DNA of 64,000 nt, from positions 68,652,445 through 68,716,444 of the forward strand of contig OZ023273.1 in NCBI GenBank assembly GCA_964007475.1. The letters are read 5' to 3'. Every line of letters starts with the position of its first letter. The first letter of the stretch is position 1. Both the position numbers and the translations under genes were made by a program. This document shows positions 20,762 through 32,140 of the stretch, piece by piece. The notes below the pieces were generated by a model, which saw only the letters and a list, made by a program, of their open reading frames with translations, searched no databases and was not told the DNA's origin. This DNA comes from Hybos culiciformis (taxonomy: Eukaryota > Arthropoda > Insecta > Diptera > Hybotidae).

Positions 20762-22963
20762 TTAAATTTGTGTAAAACAAAAATTACTAACAATACCAAT
20801 TTTTTTTTTGTTGGTTAATGGTTTCAAAAGTTCTCGATGACCAACCACTATTTTCGAACAGAAGTTTCTTAAAGAAATATCGTTAGTTCGTTCAGTTTTT
20901 TCAGTTTTTAATTTTATTAACACTGGTCTGCAACCAGAAAATTTGAATCCAATTTTTCCAGGAAGTTTTATTAGTTTAGCTCTTTCTGGGAAATATTCAT
21001 TAATATCATGCCGAACAATTGATTCTGTTTTCTGCCGAGATTTAATAACAATTTTTGGCTCAACTTTGAATGTTGATAGTTTTTGTGCTTTACATCTTCT
21101 TGTAATTAATTTCTGGTGGTATCGTATTGAATGAATCATAAAAGGCTGTAATTTATCAGCTCCACAAATATCTTGTAACCATTCATAAAGAAAAATATCG
21201 TCCGCCCCATTTAAAAAAAACAGCGGTTAAAGAGAAATCATTACACATCCATTCTGGAACATCATCAATGTTATACAGGAATGGAATAATTTTTCGAAAA
21301 GCAAATTCACCCAGCACGCACAGTCCTTTCACAGATCGACTTATATATTGATATTCTAAAAAAAAAAATTGGTATGTTATATTACTATCGTCAAAAAATT
21401 TATAATGTTCTAAACAATAAAGATATTTCTGAATAAAACGTAACTAAAGATATATGTAAAGCCTTTATGAACAAAATCCTTTGAAAAATCTTATTTATGT
21501 ACATTTTTTAAATAGAAACTATTAAATAAAAAGTAAACACTTAACTAAAGGCTTAATTAACACTTTTCAAAGGCAAAAATTATGGATATTGAAAAAGGGA
21601 AAAAAATCTAATTACGGTACAAAGAAATTGTGTTGAAAAAATTATGACTTTATTTTTCAGCTTTATTAAATCTATCGCGATGTTACATTTTGGAATAAGT
21701 TACATATTTACACGATTTGATGCCCAATCTACTTTATTACTGTATTAATTTATACAAATTATAAATAAGTTGTTGAAAACTTACCTTCTTCGCTATAAAT
21801 TTTTCTATGACCTTCAGAAAATTTTTCCATCCTTTTCACAATTAAATATAGACATTCTGTGTGAAAGTAACCAAATTGACTAGACATACAACCTAACGTT
21901 CGACATATCAAATCAACATATTTATAATCCAACATAACAGCAGAAAATGGTGAAAATTCTAAATTAATTTCACTTTCATTGTAAAAAGATGAATTAAAAT
22001 TTGATTCATCTTGAATAACAAATGAAAGATTTTTAACATCAGCATCACTTAAAATTTGGACTTCTTGATGAATGGGATCGTGGTGTTGAGAATGTCGGAA
22101 CTTTTTTTGCTAAAATGTCTAATTTGTTCTCTTGGTGTAAAGAACCGCTAAAATAGACAAAAAAAAATATCGTTTAATATCGTTCGTAAATTTGTATATT
22201 CACAATAGGGTTTTATTTATACCAATGAACTTATATAAGTTAATTTGATTTATACATACATTTCCTTTTGTTATAAAGAAAAAACATACGAAAAACATCT
22301 CTCGATAAGATTCAATTTCTTCGCGCCTTTGTCCTCTATAATTTCTATTGACATGTTGTTCCAATAAACAGTCACTAACTTCCAATAAATAAGTTGTATT
22401 CTTCGAAAACTGGAAACTGATGCTAACTGATGAGGTGGCGCTCTTTCCAAAATTGGTTTATGAATATCAAATGGAACGCCTCCAGTGTATTCTAGACCTA
22501 AAAAAAAAAATATAAATAGTTATAATAAGTAATAACTTTTTCTACTTTTTTTAGGAATATCTTACAGTCGATATTTTTTCGTAAAATACGAATACATACC
22601 TACAGGTTGAAAAAGTTTTCCGGTTCTTATGCCAGAATATATTTTGTTCTAAATAGAGAAAAATAAATTAATTTAATTTTATTATTTAATAATTCAAATT
22701 AAAAAAGTGTGTATATAATATACCTCATAGTCTTAAATGAAACTCCATGTTGTAATGCTTCATCATCTGGGGCTTGGTGGTGGGGGGTGCAACTTGTTTA
22801 AATATGTTGAACTTGTTAAATATGTGCATTCCATTACAGTTGGATTTAATGGCATTGGTTTATAATTATTTGAAATTGATATAGTAGGTGTAGGTAAATC
22901 TAAAAATATGCTAGAATCTAAATATTTCAAAGCCGCATTCGGGTCCAATAAATTTGAAACCTG
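20762..22963 (-). pseudogene. Remnant of a multi-exon gene of unknown family, right copy
   Basis: The same gene as at 1-1,446 but longer and inverted. On the minus strand the blocks are: VSNLLDPNAALKY (from 22,963), KIYSGIRTGKLFQP (about 22,645-22,600), GLEYTGGVPFDIHKP through EEIESYREMFF (about 22,500-22,277), FFTPREQIRHF followed after a frame change by DPIHQEVQILSDADVKNLSF to KFSEGHRKIYSEE (22,150-21,785), then EYQYISRSVKGLCVLGEFAF and PFLYNIDDVPEWMC (21,352-21,215). After a frame change in a T-run a basic tail ends at 20,762. AG/GT borders fit between blocks. Frame changes at homopolymers at about 21,215 and 22,110 and in the C-run near 22,790 argue for a pseudogene. The protein family is not recognised. 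Confidence 0.55.
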
Positions 22964-23270
22964 AAAAAATAATAATAAAAAAAGGTATTAAGTAAATTTA
23001 AAATATTTTAAAATTTGATGCTTAGCACAGATTTACTTTCACTGGATTTGCTGTAAGTAGTGGTAGTAGTCTTATTTTTTTTGGCAACAAATGATTTTGA
23101 TGATGAAGAATATGATGATTTAACAGGTGACGGTATTTTAAATGGTTTCGCCACAATTTTTGATGACACACATGGGCAACTCTTTTTTTCGTGAAATCAG
23201 ATCTACATATTTTATCTTCCTCTTTCGATTTTGATTTATCTTTGAATCAGAACGAGGTTTTTCACTTTTT
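22090..23270. repeat. Inverted duplicate of 1-1,120
   Basis: This segment is the reverse complement of the left edge of the window, at high identity in exons and introns alike. It has a ~66-bp segment at about 22,280-22,345 that the left copy lacks. Beyond 23,270 come the array-edge module and satellite units, so the left copy probably has the same neighbours outside the window. Confidence 0.9.
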
Positions 23271-23459
23271 TCAGGCTGTTCACTACTATGTTTCTCGAGT
23301 CTTGATTTCTCTTTTTATGTTATTTCTTCAAAAACTTACCTTGACTTATCTTCATTCGTTTGCTTATTTTAATGTCAGATTTTGGGTGATTTTCTTCGTT
23401 CTGTTCATTCTTATATGGATGATATTTTAAAAAGAATTTAAAAAACAATTAAAAAAAAA

Positions 23460-23990
23460 ATATTTATTGGAATTTTTTTTAAAAATTTATTTTTCTTTAA
23501 AATAAAAAAAAACTAAATAAAGTAATAAAGTAAATAAAGAAAAAAAATCAAAATGTAAATAAACAACAAAATTGACAACTTGAATAAAATATAAATCAAC
23601 GCCAACTCTAAATTGCCAATAAAAAATCGCAAAATGATGCGAAGATGTTGCAATAAATAAATAAGATACATTTCGGGAATTCAGCAACATACCTGAATTA
23701 CTTGAACAAAAGGGTCAATTGCTAGATGACTTCCGACCTGGGAATAAAATCCAGGGATTGGAACATGTGAAGTGGACCCTAGACCAACCTTGTGCAAAGT
23801 GGCATCAATGCGAATTCACGGGAAGGGTTCGAAAAGTCAAGGTGTCCATACATTTTTTAATAAAAGGGTCAATGCAGAGGGACCTCCGACCTGGGAATAA
23901 AATCCAGTGATTGGAAAATGTGAAGTTTACCTTAGGCCAACCTTGTACAAAGTGGCATCAATGCGAATTCAGGGGAAGGGTCAAATAAAT
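23460..23990. repeat. Array-edge module plus satellite units, inverted
   Basis: The segment 23,460-23,710 is the reverse complement of 5,163-5,400. It is followed by about one and a half diverged satellite units (CCTGGGAATAAAATCCAGG, CGAATTCACGGGAAGGG) to 23,990. Confidence 0.9.
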
Positions 23991-24510
23991 GAAGGGTTAC
24001 ATAAAGGTCCACAGTTCCCACTATAAAAAAAGCATTTCTTTTCTACTAAATAATAAATTTTGGATGCAGAATTATAATAAATTAGTTATTTTAATCAATA
24101 TAGTTCTTTTAGAGCCTAAAAATGGGGTTTTTAATTAAAAAAATGAAAAAAAAAAAAAATATTGGAAAATGTTGCGCAACATTCGGCAAATGTTGCAGAA
24201 AATGTTGCGCATCTTTGGCTGACACATGTTGAAAAATCTTTGGGTAACTTCACCCATATGATAAATTCAACATAACTATAATTATACTCTACTTAACGCA
24301 CTTAAAGGCCGCCAGTCAAAACTATTTTTTAACACTTAATGAGCGATGATAAAGCGCTACACTTCATTTACTGCATTAATTTTATCAAAGCACACCAAAT
24401 CACAGAATCCAATTATTAAAGCGCGAAATAAAATATATTTTTAAAGACACCATTAAAGATTAAATATGTTTTTATGTTCCAACATAAAATATAAAAATAG
24501 TGTTATATCT
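23991..24510. other. AT-rich spacer
   Basis: No gene. A small cluster of AATGTTGC words (24,170-24,220) is the only repetition noticed. Confidence 0.45.
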
Positions 24511-24600
24511 ATATGCTTCTATAACTAGGAATTTTATTTACAATTGAAAATTGCTGTTCAAACTATGATTTTTTTTAACCATGGTTAATTTTGTTGTTTT

Positions 24601-25316
24601 TGTTGTATCAGCCTTATAAAAAGTAGGCTATTATATTTTCACTTGACAAGTTAAGATTTGTCAACCATAAAGGCCGGTATTCAACTGAAGATAAAGTACA
24701 AGATAAATTTTATCTTGAAAAGAAACATTATTGAGTGAGATAAAAATTGACACTAAATATATTTTGATAAAAACTACCTAAAGAATTTTATTTTTAATTT
24801 ATTTACCTCCCAACCTTCATCCATTTTATTTAATTAATTTTACCAATATTATTTTATTTTATTGAATTAAACTATTATTTTAATTTTAAATTATTTATCA
24901 ATTTCAGTTTAAAAATTATTTTAGTTTCCTTATTTTTGTTTGTTTTCTTCAAACAACAAACGTCAAATTCTTTTTACACGACCTAATGTCAAAATTTATC
25001 TTGAAAAGAATGTTCAAAACATTCTTTGCAAGATAAATTTTTGAAATAAAATTTATTTGAGTGAAAAAATTTTCATACAATTTTTACTCAGATAAATTTC
25101 CATTTATCTTCAGTTGGGTACCGATAAATTAAATTCACTCAACTAAAATTTATCTCAGATAAAATTTTATATGAAAAAGTGGATTTTATCTCCAGTTGAA
25201 TACCGGCCTTAATGTTTTATGGGATTCATTCGAATGTAACCATAATGTAACTTTTGGAACTGAAATAAACTAAATTAATATTATTGCAATAAGGGTTTTA
25301 TTTCAATAATCCTACA
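24601..25316 (+). repeat. 5' LTR with inserted MITE
   Basis: Matches the 3' LTR apart from the 539-bp MITE at 24,671-25,209 and a short duplication (CATAATGTAAC) after it. Confidence 0.9.
24671..25209. mobile_element. MITE with TAA target duplication in the 5' LTR
   Basis: Ends AGGCCGGTATTCAACTGAAG (left) and, on the other strand, AGGCCGGTATTCAACTGGAG. TAA at 24,668-24,670 and 25,210-25,212 is present once in the 3' LTR, which shows the empty site directly. The TAA duplication suggests the PIF/Harbinger group. The interior has further imperfect inverted sequence (TTTATCTTGAAAAG, TTTATCTCAG) and no coding. Confidence 0.88.
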
Positions 25317-25329
25317 TGGTGGCAGCGGT
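25317..25329 (+). promoter_or_regulatory. Primer-binding site, tRNA-Leu type
   Basis: TGGTGGCAGCGGT directly follows the 5' LTR and is complementary to the CCGCTGCCA-CCA 3' end of a leucine tRNA as I remember that tRNA. First-strand synthesis would start here. Confidence 0.65.
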
Positions 25330-25428
25330 AAAAAGAAGATGAAAAAATAAAAATTAACAGAATAGGAGATTAATTATAAAGAAAAACAATTTTTTTTGGA
25401 TTTTTTTTTGGGAAAAATTTTTTAGAAA

Positions 25429-27551
25429 ATGGCGGAAGAAAATGATGAGGAAATCCATTTTGTAGGCATGTCAAATGTCTCTCCTCCAGAACAATTTAAT
25501 TTTTTACAACCGGAATCATGGAAAGCATGGCGAAAGCGATTTGGAAGGTATTTGTCAGTGTCTGGTATCCATTCAGTTTCCGAAACCCAAAAAATAGATA
25601 CACTTATGTATGTTATGGGGCAAAAGAGTGAAGAAATTTTGCTTCAGTTGAAAATTTCTCCAAAAACTCTTGAAGAAATTTTGTCAGCGTTTGACGAATA
25701 TTTTGAGCCAAAGAAAAATATTATATTTGAACGAGTAAAGTTTAATTCAAGAAACCAAAGGGAAATCGAATCAGTAGACGATTTTATTGTGGACCTACAT
25801 TCTTTAGCTGAAAAATGCGATTTTGGAATTCTAAAAGATGATTTAATTAGAGATCGCATAGTGGTTGGGATGTCGGACACTAAAGTAAGTGATCAAATGC
25901 AATTAAAATCAGATCTTACATTACAGAAAGCAATTGAAATGGCAAGACAAGCTGAAGTACAGCAAATACAAATGAAAATCATCAGGGAATCTGAAAATAA
26001 CAAGCAAATAAATAAAGTTAAATTGAACGGTAAATTGAGTATGCAGAAAGAACCAACTAGTCAATCAAATCAAAATGGCGGCAATAAATGCTTTTTTTGT
26101 GGCGGTCGGGTACACAAACGAATTGATTGTCCAGCTAAAGATAAAGAGTGCAACGGTTGCGGGAAAATTGGCCATTTTAAATCAGTATGTAAGTTGAAAG
26201 AAAAAAATAATAAGGTAAATGTAATTAATTCTGAAGAAAAAAATAAATGTAACGACAATGCAAATTTTGAAAATTACGCGTTTTTAGGGAGTATTAACTC
26301 ATGTAATGAGCCTGCTTGGTATGTAGACTGTATGATATCCGAAATAAATAGTTCAATTAGATTTCTATTAGATACTGGTGCTGACTGCGTGTGTTTACCT
26401 GAAACAATGAAAGGGGAATTTAATAATTTAAAGTTTCACAGAACGAATTTTAATTTGAAAGGACCAGATGAAACTTCTTTACAAGTTACTAATTCTATTT
26501 ATTTGACTTTGAGATATAATAAACAGGAAGTTAGGACTTTAGTGTTTTTTATAAAAAATCTTAAAACTCCAATTCTCGGTAGAAATGTTATTAGCAAATT
26601 AAAAATAATTCAAGTGTCGAAAATTCAAAATGTAACTATGGAAACGGAAACGGAAACGGAAAATAAAAATATTTTGTTTGATATTGAACAGCAATTTCCA
26701 AAAATTTTCAGAGAAATTGGAGAATTCAAGGGTGAAATCAAAATAAAATCAAAACCTGGTTACGTACCGTACGTTCAATCTGTTCCTAGACCAGTACCAA
26801 TTCCTCTAATGAAAAAACTAAAAAATGAAATTGATCGATTAATTAGACTCGACATAATAGAAAAAATGGATGAGATTACGGAATGGATTAGCCCCATTGT
26901 TGTGGTGCCGAAATCTGATAAGGAAATCAGACTTTGTGTAGATTATACAAAACTAAATAAATCTGTATTAAGGCCATATTTTCCAATACCAAGTATTGAT
27001 TTGGCTTTAGGTACAATTAAAGATGCAACTTATTTTTCAAAAATTGATACAAACAAGGGGTTTTATCAGATAAAACTAGATAAGGATAGTCAACCTTTGA
27101 CTTGTTTCATTTGTCCGTATGGGAGATACATATTTAAGAGACTTCCATTTGGAATATCGTGTGCTCCAGAATTTTTCGTATCAAAGTTTACAAATGTATT
27201 AAATGGTGTAGATAATGTTTTATCTCACGTTGATGACATTTTGGTTTTTGGGGTATCACGTGACGAACACGATACGGCATTGAAAAAAGTATTGCAAAGT
27301 CTGGAAAGTGAGGGAATTACAATAAATAAATCTAAATCAGTTTTTGGGGTTGAGGAGATTTCATATTTGGGTTATAATTTGTCTCGGAGTGGAATTTCGG
27401 TAGACAAAGACAGGATAAATGCAATTGTCAATTTCCCGAGACCACAAAACAAAACTGAAATCCAACGTTTCTTGGGGATGACAAATTTTATAGGCAAATT
27501 TATAAAAAATAAATCAGAAATTCTTGAGCCACTTAATGCATTAACTGGTAA
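25429..27551 (+). CDS. Gypsy gag-protease-RT (5' part of gag-pol)
   Basis: The frame starts at ATG 25,429, about 110 bp after the 5' LTR. The gag part (1-220) has two CCHC zinc knuckles, CFFCGGRVHKRIDC from residue 221 and CNGCGKIGHFKSVC after it, which bind the RNA genome in this family. The aspartic protease motif LLDTGADCV has its aspartate at residue 315. Reverse transcriptase shows RLPFGISCAPEFF and the catalytic SHVDDILVFG with aspartates 602-603. The frame reaches 27,588 only because it reads into the MITE; true element sequence stops at 27,551. Gag and pol share one frame with no shift site. Product is the Gag-Pol polyprotein of a self-copying retrotransposon. Confidence 0.92.
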
Positions 27552-28079
27552 TAGGCTTTCCAAACTAAGAATTTTATTCATGAATTAAATCAGGATATCC
27601 CTCAATTGAAAATTGGTGTTCACACCATGATTTTTTTTAACCCGGGTTAATTTTGTTGTTTTTTTATTTTTATTTTTTTTCTTAATTTTCTAAATAAAAA
27701 TTAGTGAATAAAATTAAATGAAAAATAATTAAAAAATTCTATAAAAAAATTCTATAAGTGAATTAATTAATTTAAAATTAAAATTCGAAAAATAAAAATT
27801 ACAAAAAAAAAAAAATTATTTTATTTTTAAGTTTTTTTTTAGCCATTTTGTTTTTTCTTTTTTTAATTATTCAAACGTACATGCCCAACCGATAATTTTT
27901 TGACGTAATCATAACATATCAGGACTTATTCATTTAATTTATCAGGTGAATCTGATTTAACTCACATTTAACTCAACTTTAAATCAACTAAATTTTTTGT
28001 ATGATAAACCTCCTTTAATTCAACAACTATTTATAAACATTTGCGAATCCTTATTTAATCCCGAAGTTTGGAAAGGCTA
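27552..28079. mobile_element. MITE inside pol, same family as the outer MITE
   Basis: Inverted ends TAGGCTTTCCAAACT and TAGCCTTTCCAAACT, with TAA duplicated at 27,549-27,551 and 28,080-28,082. Its interior (CAATTGAAAATTGG, AACCCGGGTTAATTTTGTTG, TTTTTTGTATGATAAAC) matches the outer MITE at 24,512-32,370. The two sides of pol are in the same reading frame when the element and one TAA copy are left out, so only this insertion breaks the polyprotein here. Confidence 0.9.
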
Positions 28080-28082
28080 TAA

Positions 28083-30174
28083 TACTCAGTTTGTATGGAG
28101 TAAAATACAAGAAAAATCATTTGAACAAATTAAAAAACTTATAACAGAGACAAATACTTTGACTTACTATAATCCGTTGAAAACAATAATAATAAGTGCA
28201 GACGCTTCTTCGTATGGGTTAGGAGGTTGTTTAATTCAAGAAGACAAGGGCGGAAATAGAGATATTGTAGCTTTTATTTCTAGGACTATGACTGAAACCG
28301 AGAAAAGGTACGCTCAGATTGAGAGAGAAGCTTTAGCTTTAACCTGGGCGGCAGAAAAGTTAAACAATTATATTTCGGGCATTCCAATTATATTTGAAAC
28401 AGATCACAAACCCCTTGTACAGATTTTGCAAAATAAAAAAATTGATTCTTTAACTCCAAGACTTCAACGTTTTAGAATGCGGTTGATGAGATACATTTAT
28501 AGCGTAATTTATGTTCCCGGAAAAAACTTGATTGTAGCAGATACTTTATCGCGTAGTCCACTTCCAGTAAAAAATAAATCAGAGGAATTAGAAATGGAAA
28601 CTGGAGCTTTTGTTAAATTTATAGTTAGTAACGTCGAAGTTAAGGATTATTATTTGGAAAAAATTAGAGAAGCTCAGGGTAAGGACAGATTATGCCAGGT
28701 ATTGAAGAAATATTCGATTGAAGGGTGGCCTTTAAAGGAAAAAATCGAGGATTTTGTAGCTCCTTATTATCAATATCGTTTTGAGATATCTGTCAATGAA
28801 AGATTAATTTTAAAAGATACCCGTATAATAATACCAGCAAATCTTCAAAAAGAAGTTATTGATTTCATTCATTTAGGACACCAAGGTATTAGTAAATGTC
28901 GTAGAAGAGCAAAAATGTCTGTTTGGTGGTTGGGATTGAGCTCTCAATTGGAAACCTTAATTAGAAACTGTCCCAATTGTGTTGAAGAAAGACAAAATCC
29001 TAAGGAAACTTTTATTCGGGAAGATTTTCCTAGCAGACCTATGGAAAAAATAGCAGCTGATCTTTATAAATGTTTGTCTAATTGGTATTTAATTTTAACG
29101 GATTATTATTCAAGATTTTTCGAAATTTATAAACTAGATTCAATGACAGAAGAGTCAATAATTGAAAAATTTAAAGATTATTTTTCTAGATTCGGTATAT
29201 GTGGGATAGTTCGGTCGGACAATGGTCCCCAATTTTCATCTAAATTCAAACAATTTGCAAAAGAATTTCATTTTGAATCTATAACTAGTAGCCCTTATTA
29301 TGCACAATCAAACGGTGCAATTGAAGCTGCGGTTAAAACAGCAAAATGTTTAATAAAAAAAAATAAGAATACTGACTGGTACACGGCATTACTTAGTTAT
29401 AGAACCACTCCATTAGCTAACGGATTTTCACCCGGCGAACTGATGATGGGTAGAGTATTGAAATCTCATCTTCCTCTAGTAGAAAACAAGTTGCAAGTAA
29501 ATGGTAGCGAGGTAGTTAGAAAAAAAGAAAGCGATTTAAAGCAAAAGCAAATTGAAAATTACAATAGGCGTCATAAGGCTAGAGATTTATCAGATCTTGA
29601 AGAAGGGGATAAGGTATTTATTACAGACTTACGAACATATGGGGAGGTCATAAAAAAATTAGAGGTTCCACGTTCATATCTAGTTAAAACGGATAAAGGC
29701 GATTACCGCAGAAATAGATGGCATTTAATTCCGGCTCCTTACATGAATTTTCAAGATTTGCATAATTGGACTAACATAGAAATCGAAAATGATTCAAAAA
29801 ATCAAAGAAATGTTAATCATGATTTTATAAACCCTATTCAAAACTTTAATTTAAAAAATAAAAATAAAGAATCTGAAATTTATGAAAATAAAAATAAAAC
29901 AAATTTAGAAAAAGAAAAGAATCATGATAATGAAAATAACGTAAATTTTGAAAATGTAAAAATTCATGATAACGAAAATAACGTAAGTTTTGAAAATGTA
30001 AAAGTTCATGAAAATGGAAATAATATAAAAAATAATTATAATGAGAAAAATGTAATTCATAAAAATGATAATAATACAAAAAATTTCAATAATTGTGATA
30101 ATGTAAGTGATCGTTCAACCAGGTCAGGTAGAATTGTTAAAAATCCTTCTTGGATGAAAGATTATTCACATTAA
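28083..30174 (+). CDS. Gypsy RNase H and integrase (3' part of gag-pol)
   Basis: Continues the polyprotein after the MITE. RNase H is marked by ISADASSYGLGG and FETDHKPLVQIL. Integrase has an HHCC zinc module (HLGHQGISKCRRRA to NCPNCVEE) and a DDE core: ADLYKC, DNGPQFSSKF and a downstream glutamate in SNGAIEAAVKTAK. The C-terminal tail is Asn/Lys/Glu-rich with repeated HDNENNV-type units (about 29,920-30,080) and stops at 30,174. No stop interrupts it. The open frame extends upstream to 27,997 only inside the MITE. Confidence 0.92.
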
Positions 30175-30225
30175 AGGAAAAAATTTAAATCTTAAGTAAA
30201 TATTAAATATGTAATATAATTACCT

Positions 30226-30237
30226 AAAAGAAAGGGA
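30226..30237 (+). promoter_or_regulatory. Polypurine tract
   Basis: AAAAGAAAGGGA lies immediately before the 3' LTR, the usual plus-strand priming position. Confidence 0.8.
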
Positions 30238-30400
30238 TGTTGTATCAGCCTTATAAAAAGTAGGCTATTATATTTTCACTTGACAAGTTAAGATTTGTCA
30301 ACCATAATGTTTTATGGGATTCATTCGAATGTAACTTTTGGAACTGAAATAAACTAAATTAATATTATTGCAATAAGGGTTTTATTTCAATAATCCTACA
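30238..30400 (+). repeat. 3' LTR
   Basis: 163 bp from TGTTGTATCAGCC to ATCCTACA, with an AATAAA word near 30,350 and no insertion. It serves as the reference for the interrupted 5' LTR. Confidence 0.92.
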
Positions 30401-31088
30401 GTTTTTATCCTTAATTTTTTTTGTTAAATTTATAAATAAAAATTTGTGATTAAAATTTAATCAAATATAATTTAAAAAATACTATAAGTGAATTAATTGA
30501 TTTAAAATTGATTTAAAATTATTTTTATGCTTTTTTTAGCCATTTTTTTAGCCATTTTTTTATATTTTTTTATTATTCAAACGCACATGCACAACTGATT
30601 TATTTAGTTCAATGAATATGTTCCGATTACGCGATTTCAGAACATATTAATTGAATCTGAATAAACAATGCTGGGTTTTATCAAATGAACCAAATTTACT
30701 CACATTTAACTCAACTTTAAAACATCCAAATTTTTTGTATGATAAACATCCTTTAACTCAAGAACTATTTATAAATATTCGCAAAACCTTATGCCTTGTT
30801 CACACTTCGCTAATTTAACATGTTCGAAAGGAGTTAAACATCTTTGGAAAATCGACCGTTCAAACGATGTTTTTCATATGTTAACATGTTTAGCTCTGTC
30901 AGATAAACAATTTCAAATAATACCGGAGATAAATGATACCGGAGATAAATGATACCGGAACTGACGCGCCCAAAAAAGTTAAAATATATGAAGTTGTGTC
31001 AAGGTTAAGAACTCGCGCGTCATTTATCTTGAGTGTATCTCCACCTTTATAAAATTTCAAAGTCAAAAATGACATACCAAGTAAAAAT

Positions 31089-32140
31089 GGGTGTTACCCG
31101 AATCGCCGAAAGACATTTCTCAAAAAGACATTTTGCCTAATTCCATTTGGCAAAAAAGACACTTCGCAAAAGAACCATTTCGCAAAACGGATAGTTAACA
31201 AACGTTCGCTTTAGCCTAATGAGACAGTTAACAACTTTCCAGTTAGCATAAGGACATTTCGCAACTACTACTTGTGGCAAAATATACATTTCGCAACTAC
31301 CCTTTTTGGCGTAATTCACATTTCGCGCGCGCGCGCGAAATGTGAATTACGCCAAAAAGGGTAGTTGCGAAATGTATATTTAGCATGCACTAAAATATGT
31401 TGCATTATCATCAATGCATATTATTAAATTAAACAATTCCAATTATATGCATTTTAATTTTAAGAAATTTTATTGAATTCTTAATATCTGTTTTTTTAAT
31501 ATAGTTAATACAAATCCAGTTTGTAAATATAAGAAATAATATTAAAAAATGAATACTTAATGTATATTTTTTTTAATATTCAATACGTACATAACCAGTA
31601 TGTACATATTAGAAAATTAATATTTTTATTTAAAAAAATTATTTTAATTTTAAATTCTCGGCAATCAAAAATAATAGTTTGACTTCCCTATAATCGTCTT
31701 TTCTTTTCAAAATATTTTCAATTTTTTTATCTTTTAAGTAATAATTTGTTTTTTTTTACTGCTGGTTACCCACCCATTTCAAATTTTTTTATTTCAGCCG
31801 TTACATACAATATTTCTTTTGCGATTTCATCCATGAGCCTATAAAATCCTACATGCTTTTTTTTTACAGTTAAAAAAAACCTTTAATATTCTATTCATCA
31901 TATTTGTGCAATATAAAAAAATTTGTTAAACTATACTTTTGCGAAGTGTCTCAATTAATATAATGTTGTGAATTGGTATTTTGAGAAATATCTTTTTGCG
32001 AAGTGTCGTATTAGGCCAAATGGAATTTTGTTAAAGAGTTTTTTTTGCGAAATGAACATTTGCGAAACTTACAAATTTGATAAGTGGCTTTCGGCCAAAT
32101 AGACTTTTGCAATATGGAATTTGCAAAGAGGCCCGCTCCC
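31089..32140. mobile_element. GGG-ended element with 9-bp target duplication
   Basis: AGTAAAAAT is repeated at 31,080-31,088 and 32,141-32,149. The ends are GGGTGTTACCCG and, inward on the other strand, GGGAGCGGGCC. A 9-bp duplication and GGG-ends fit the Mutator-like group, as for the two elements at 41-45 kb. The interior is built of many dispersed TTCGCAA/TTGCGAA words and includes a perfect palindrome. Confidence 0.7.
31280..31381. repeat. Perfect 102-bp palindrome with a (CG)7 core
   Basis: Every base from 31,280 to 31,381 pairs with its mirror position, without spacer. The centre is TTTCGCGCGCGCGCGCGAAA; the arms contain TACCCTTTTTGGCG and AATTCACATTTCG. Confidence 0.97.

Larger units (their letters stand above)
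24601..30400 (+). mobile_element. Gypsy-type LTR retrotransposon
   Basis: Short LTRs (about 163-173 bp without insertion) begin TGTTGTATCAGCC and end ATCCTACA. A 5-bp duplication GTTTT flanks the element (24,596-24,600 and 30,401-30,405). It has a tRNA-type primer site after the 5' LTR, a purine tract before the 3' LTR and a single gag-pol frame order gag, protease, RT, RNase H, integrase. No env-like gene is visible. Two MITEs sit inside it. Apart from the MITE in pol no stop or frameshift was seen, so the copy is young. Confidence 0.92.

Noticed and set aside
1..23270. Terminal inverted repeats of one giant 23-kb MULE
   Set aside because: The inverted segments are gene sequence with introns, do not end at clear termini, and the left one runs out of the window; no target duplication can be seen, so it stays a hypothesis.
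25429..30174. Infectious retrovirus
   Set aside because: No env-like frame, transmembrane segment or spliced third gene between pol and the 3' LTR.
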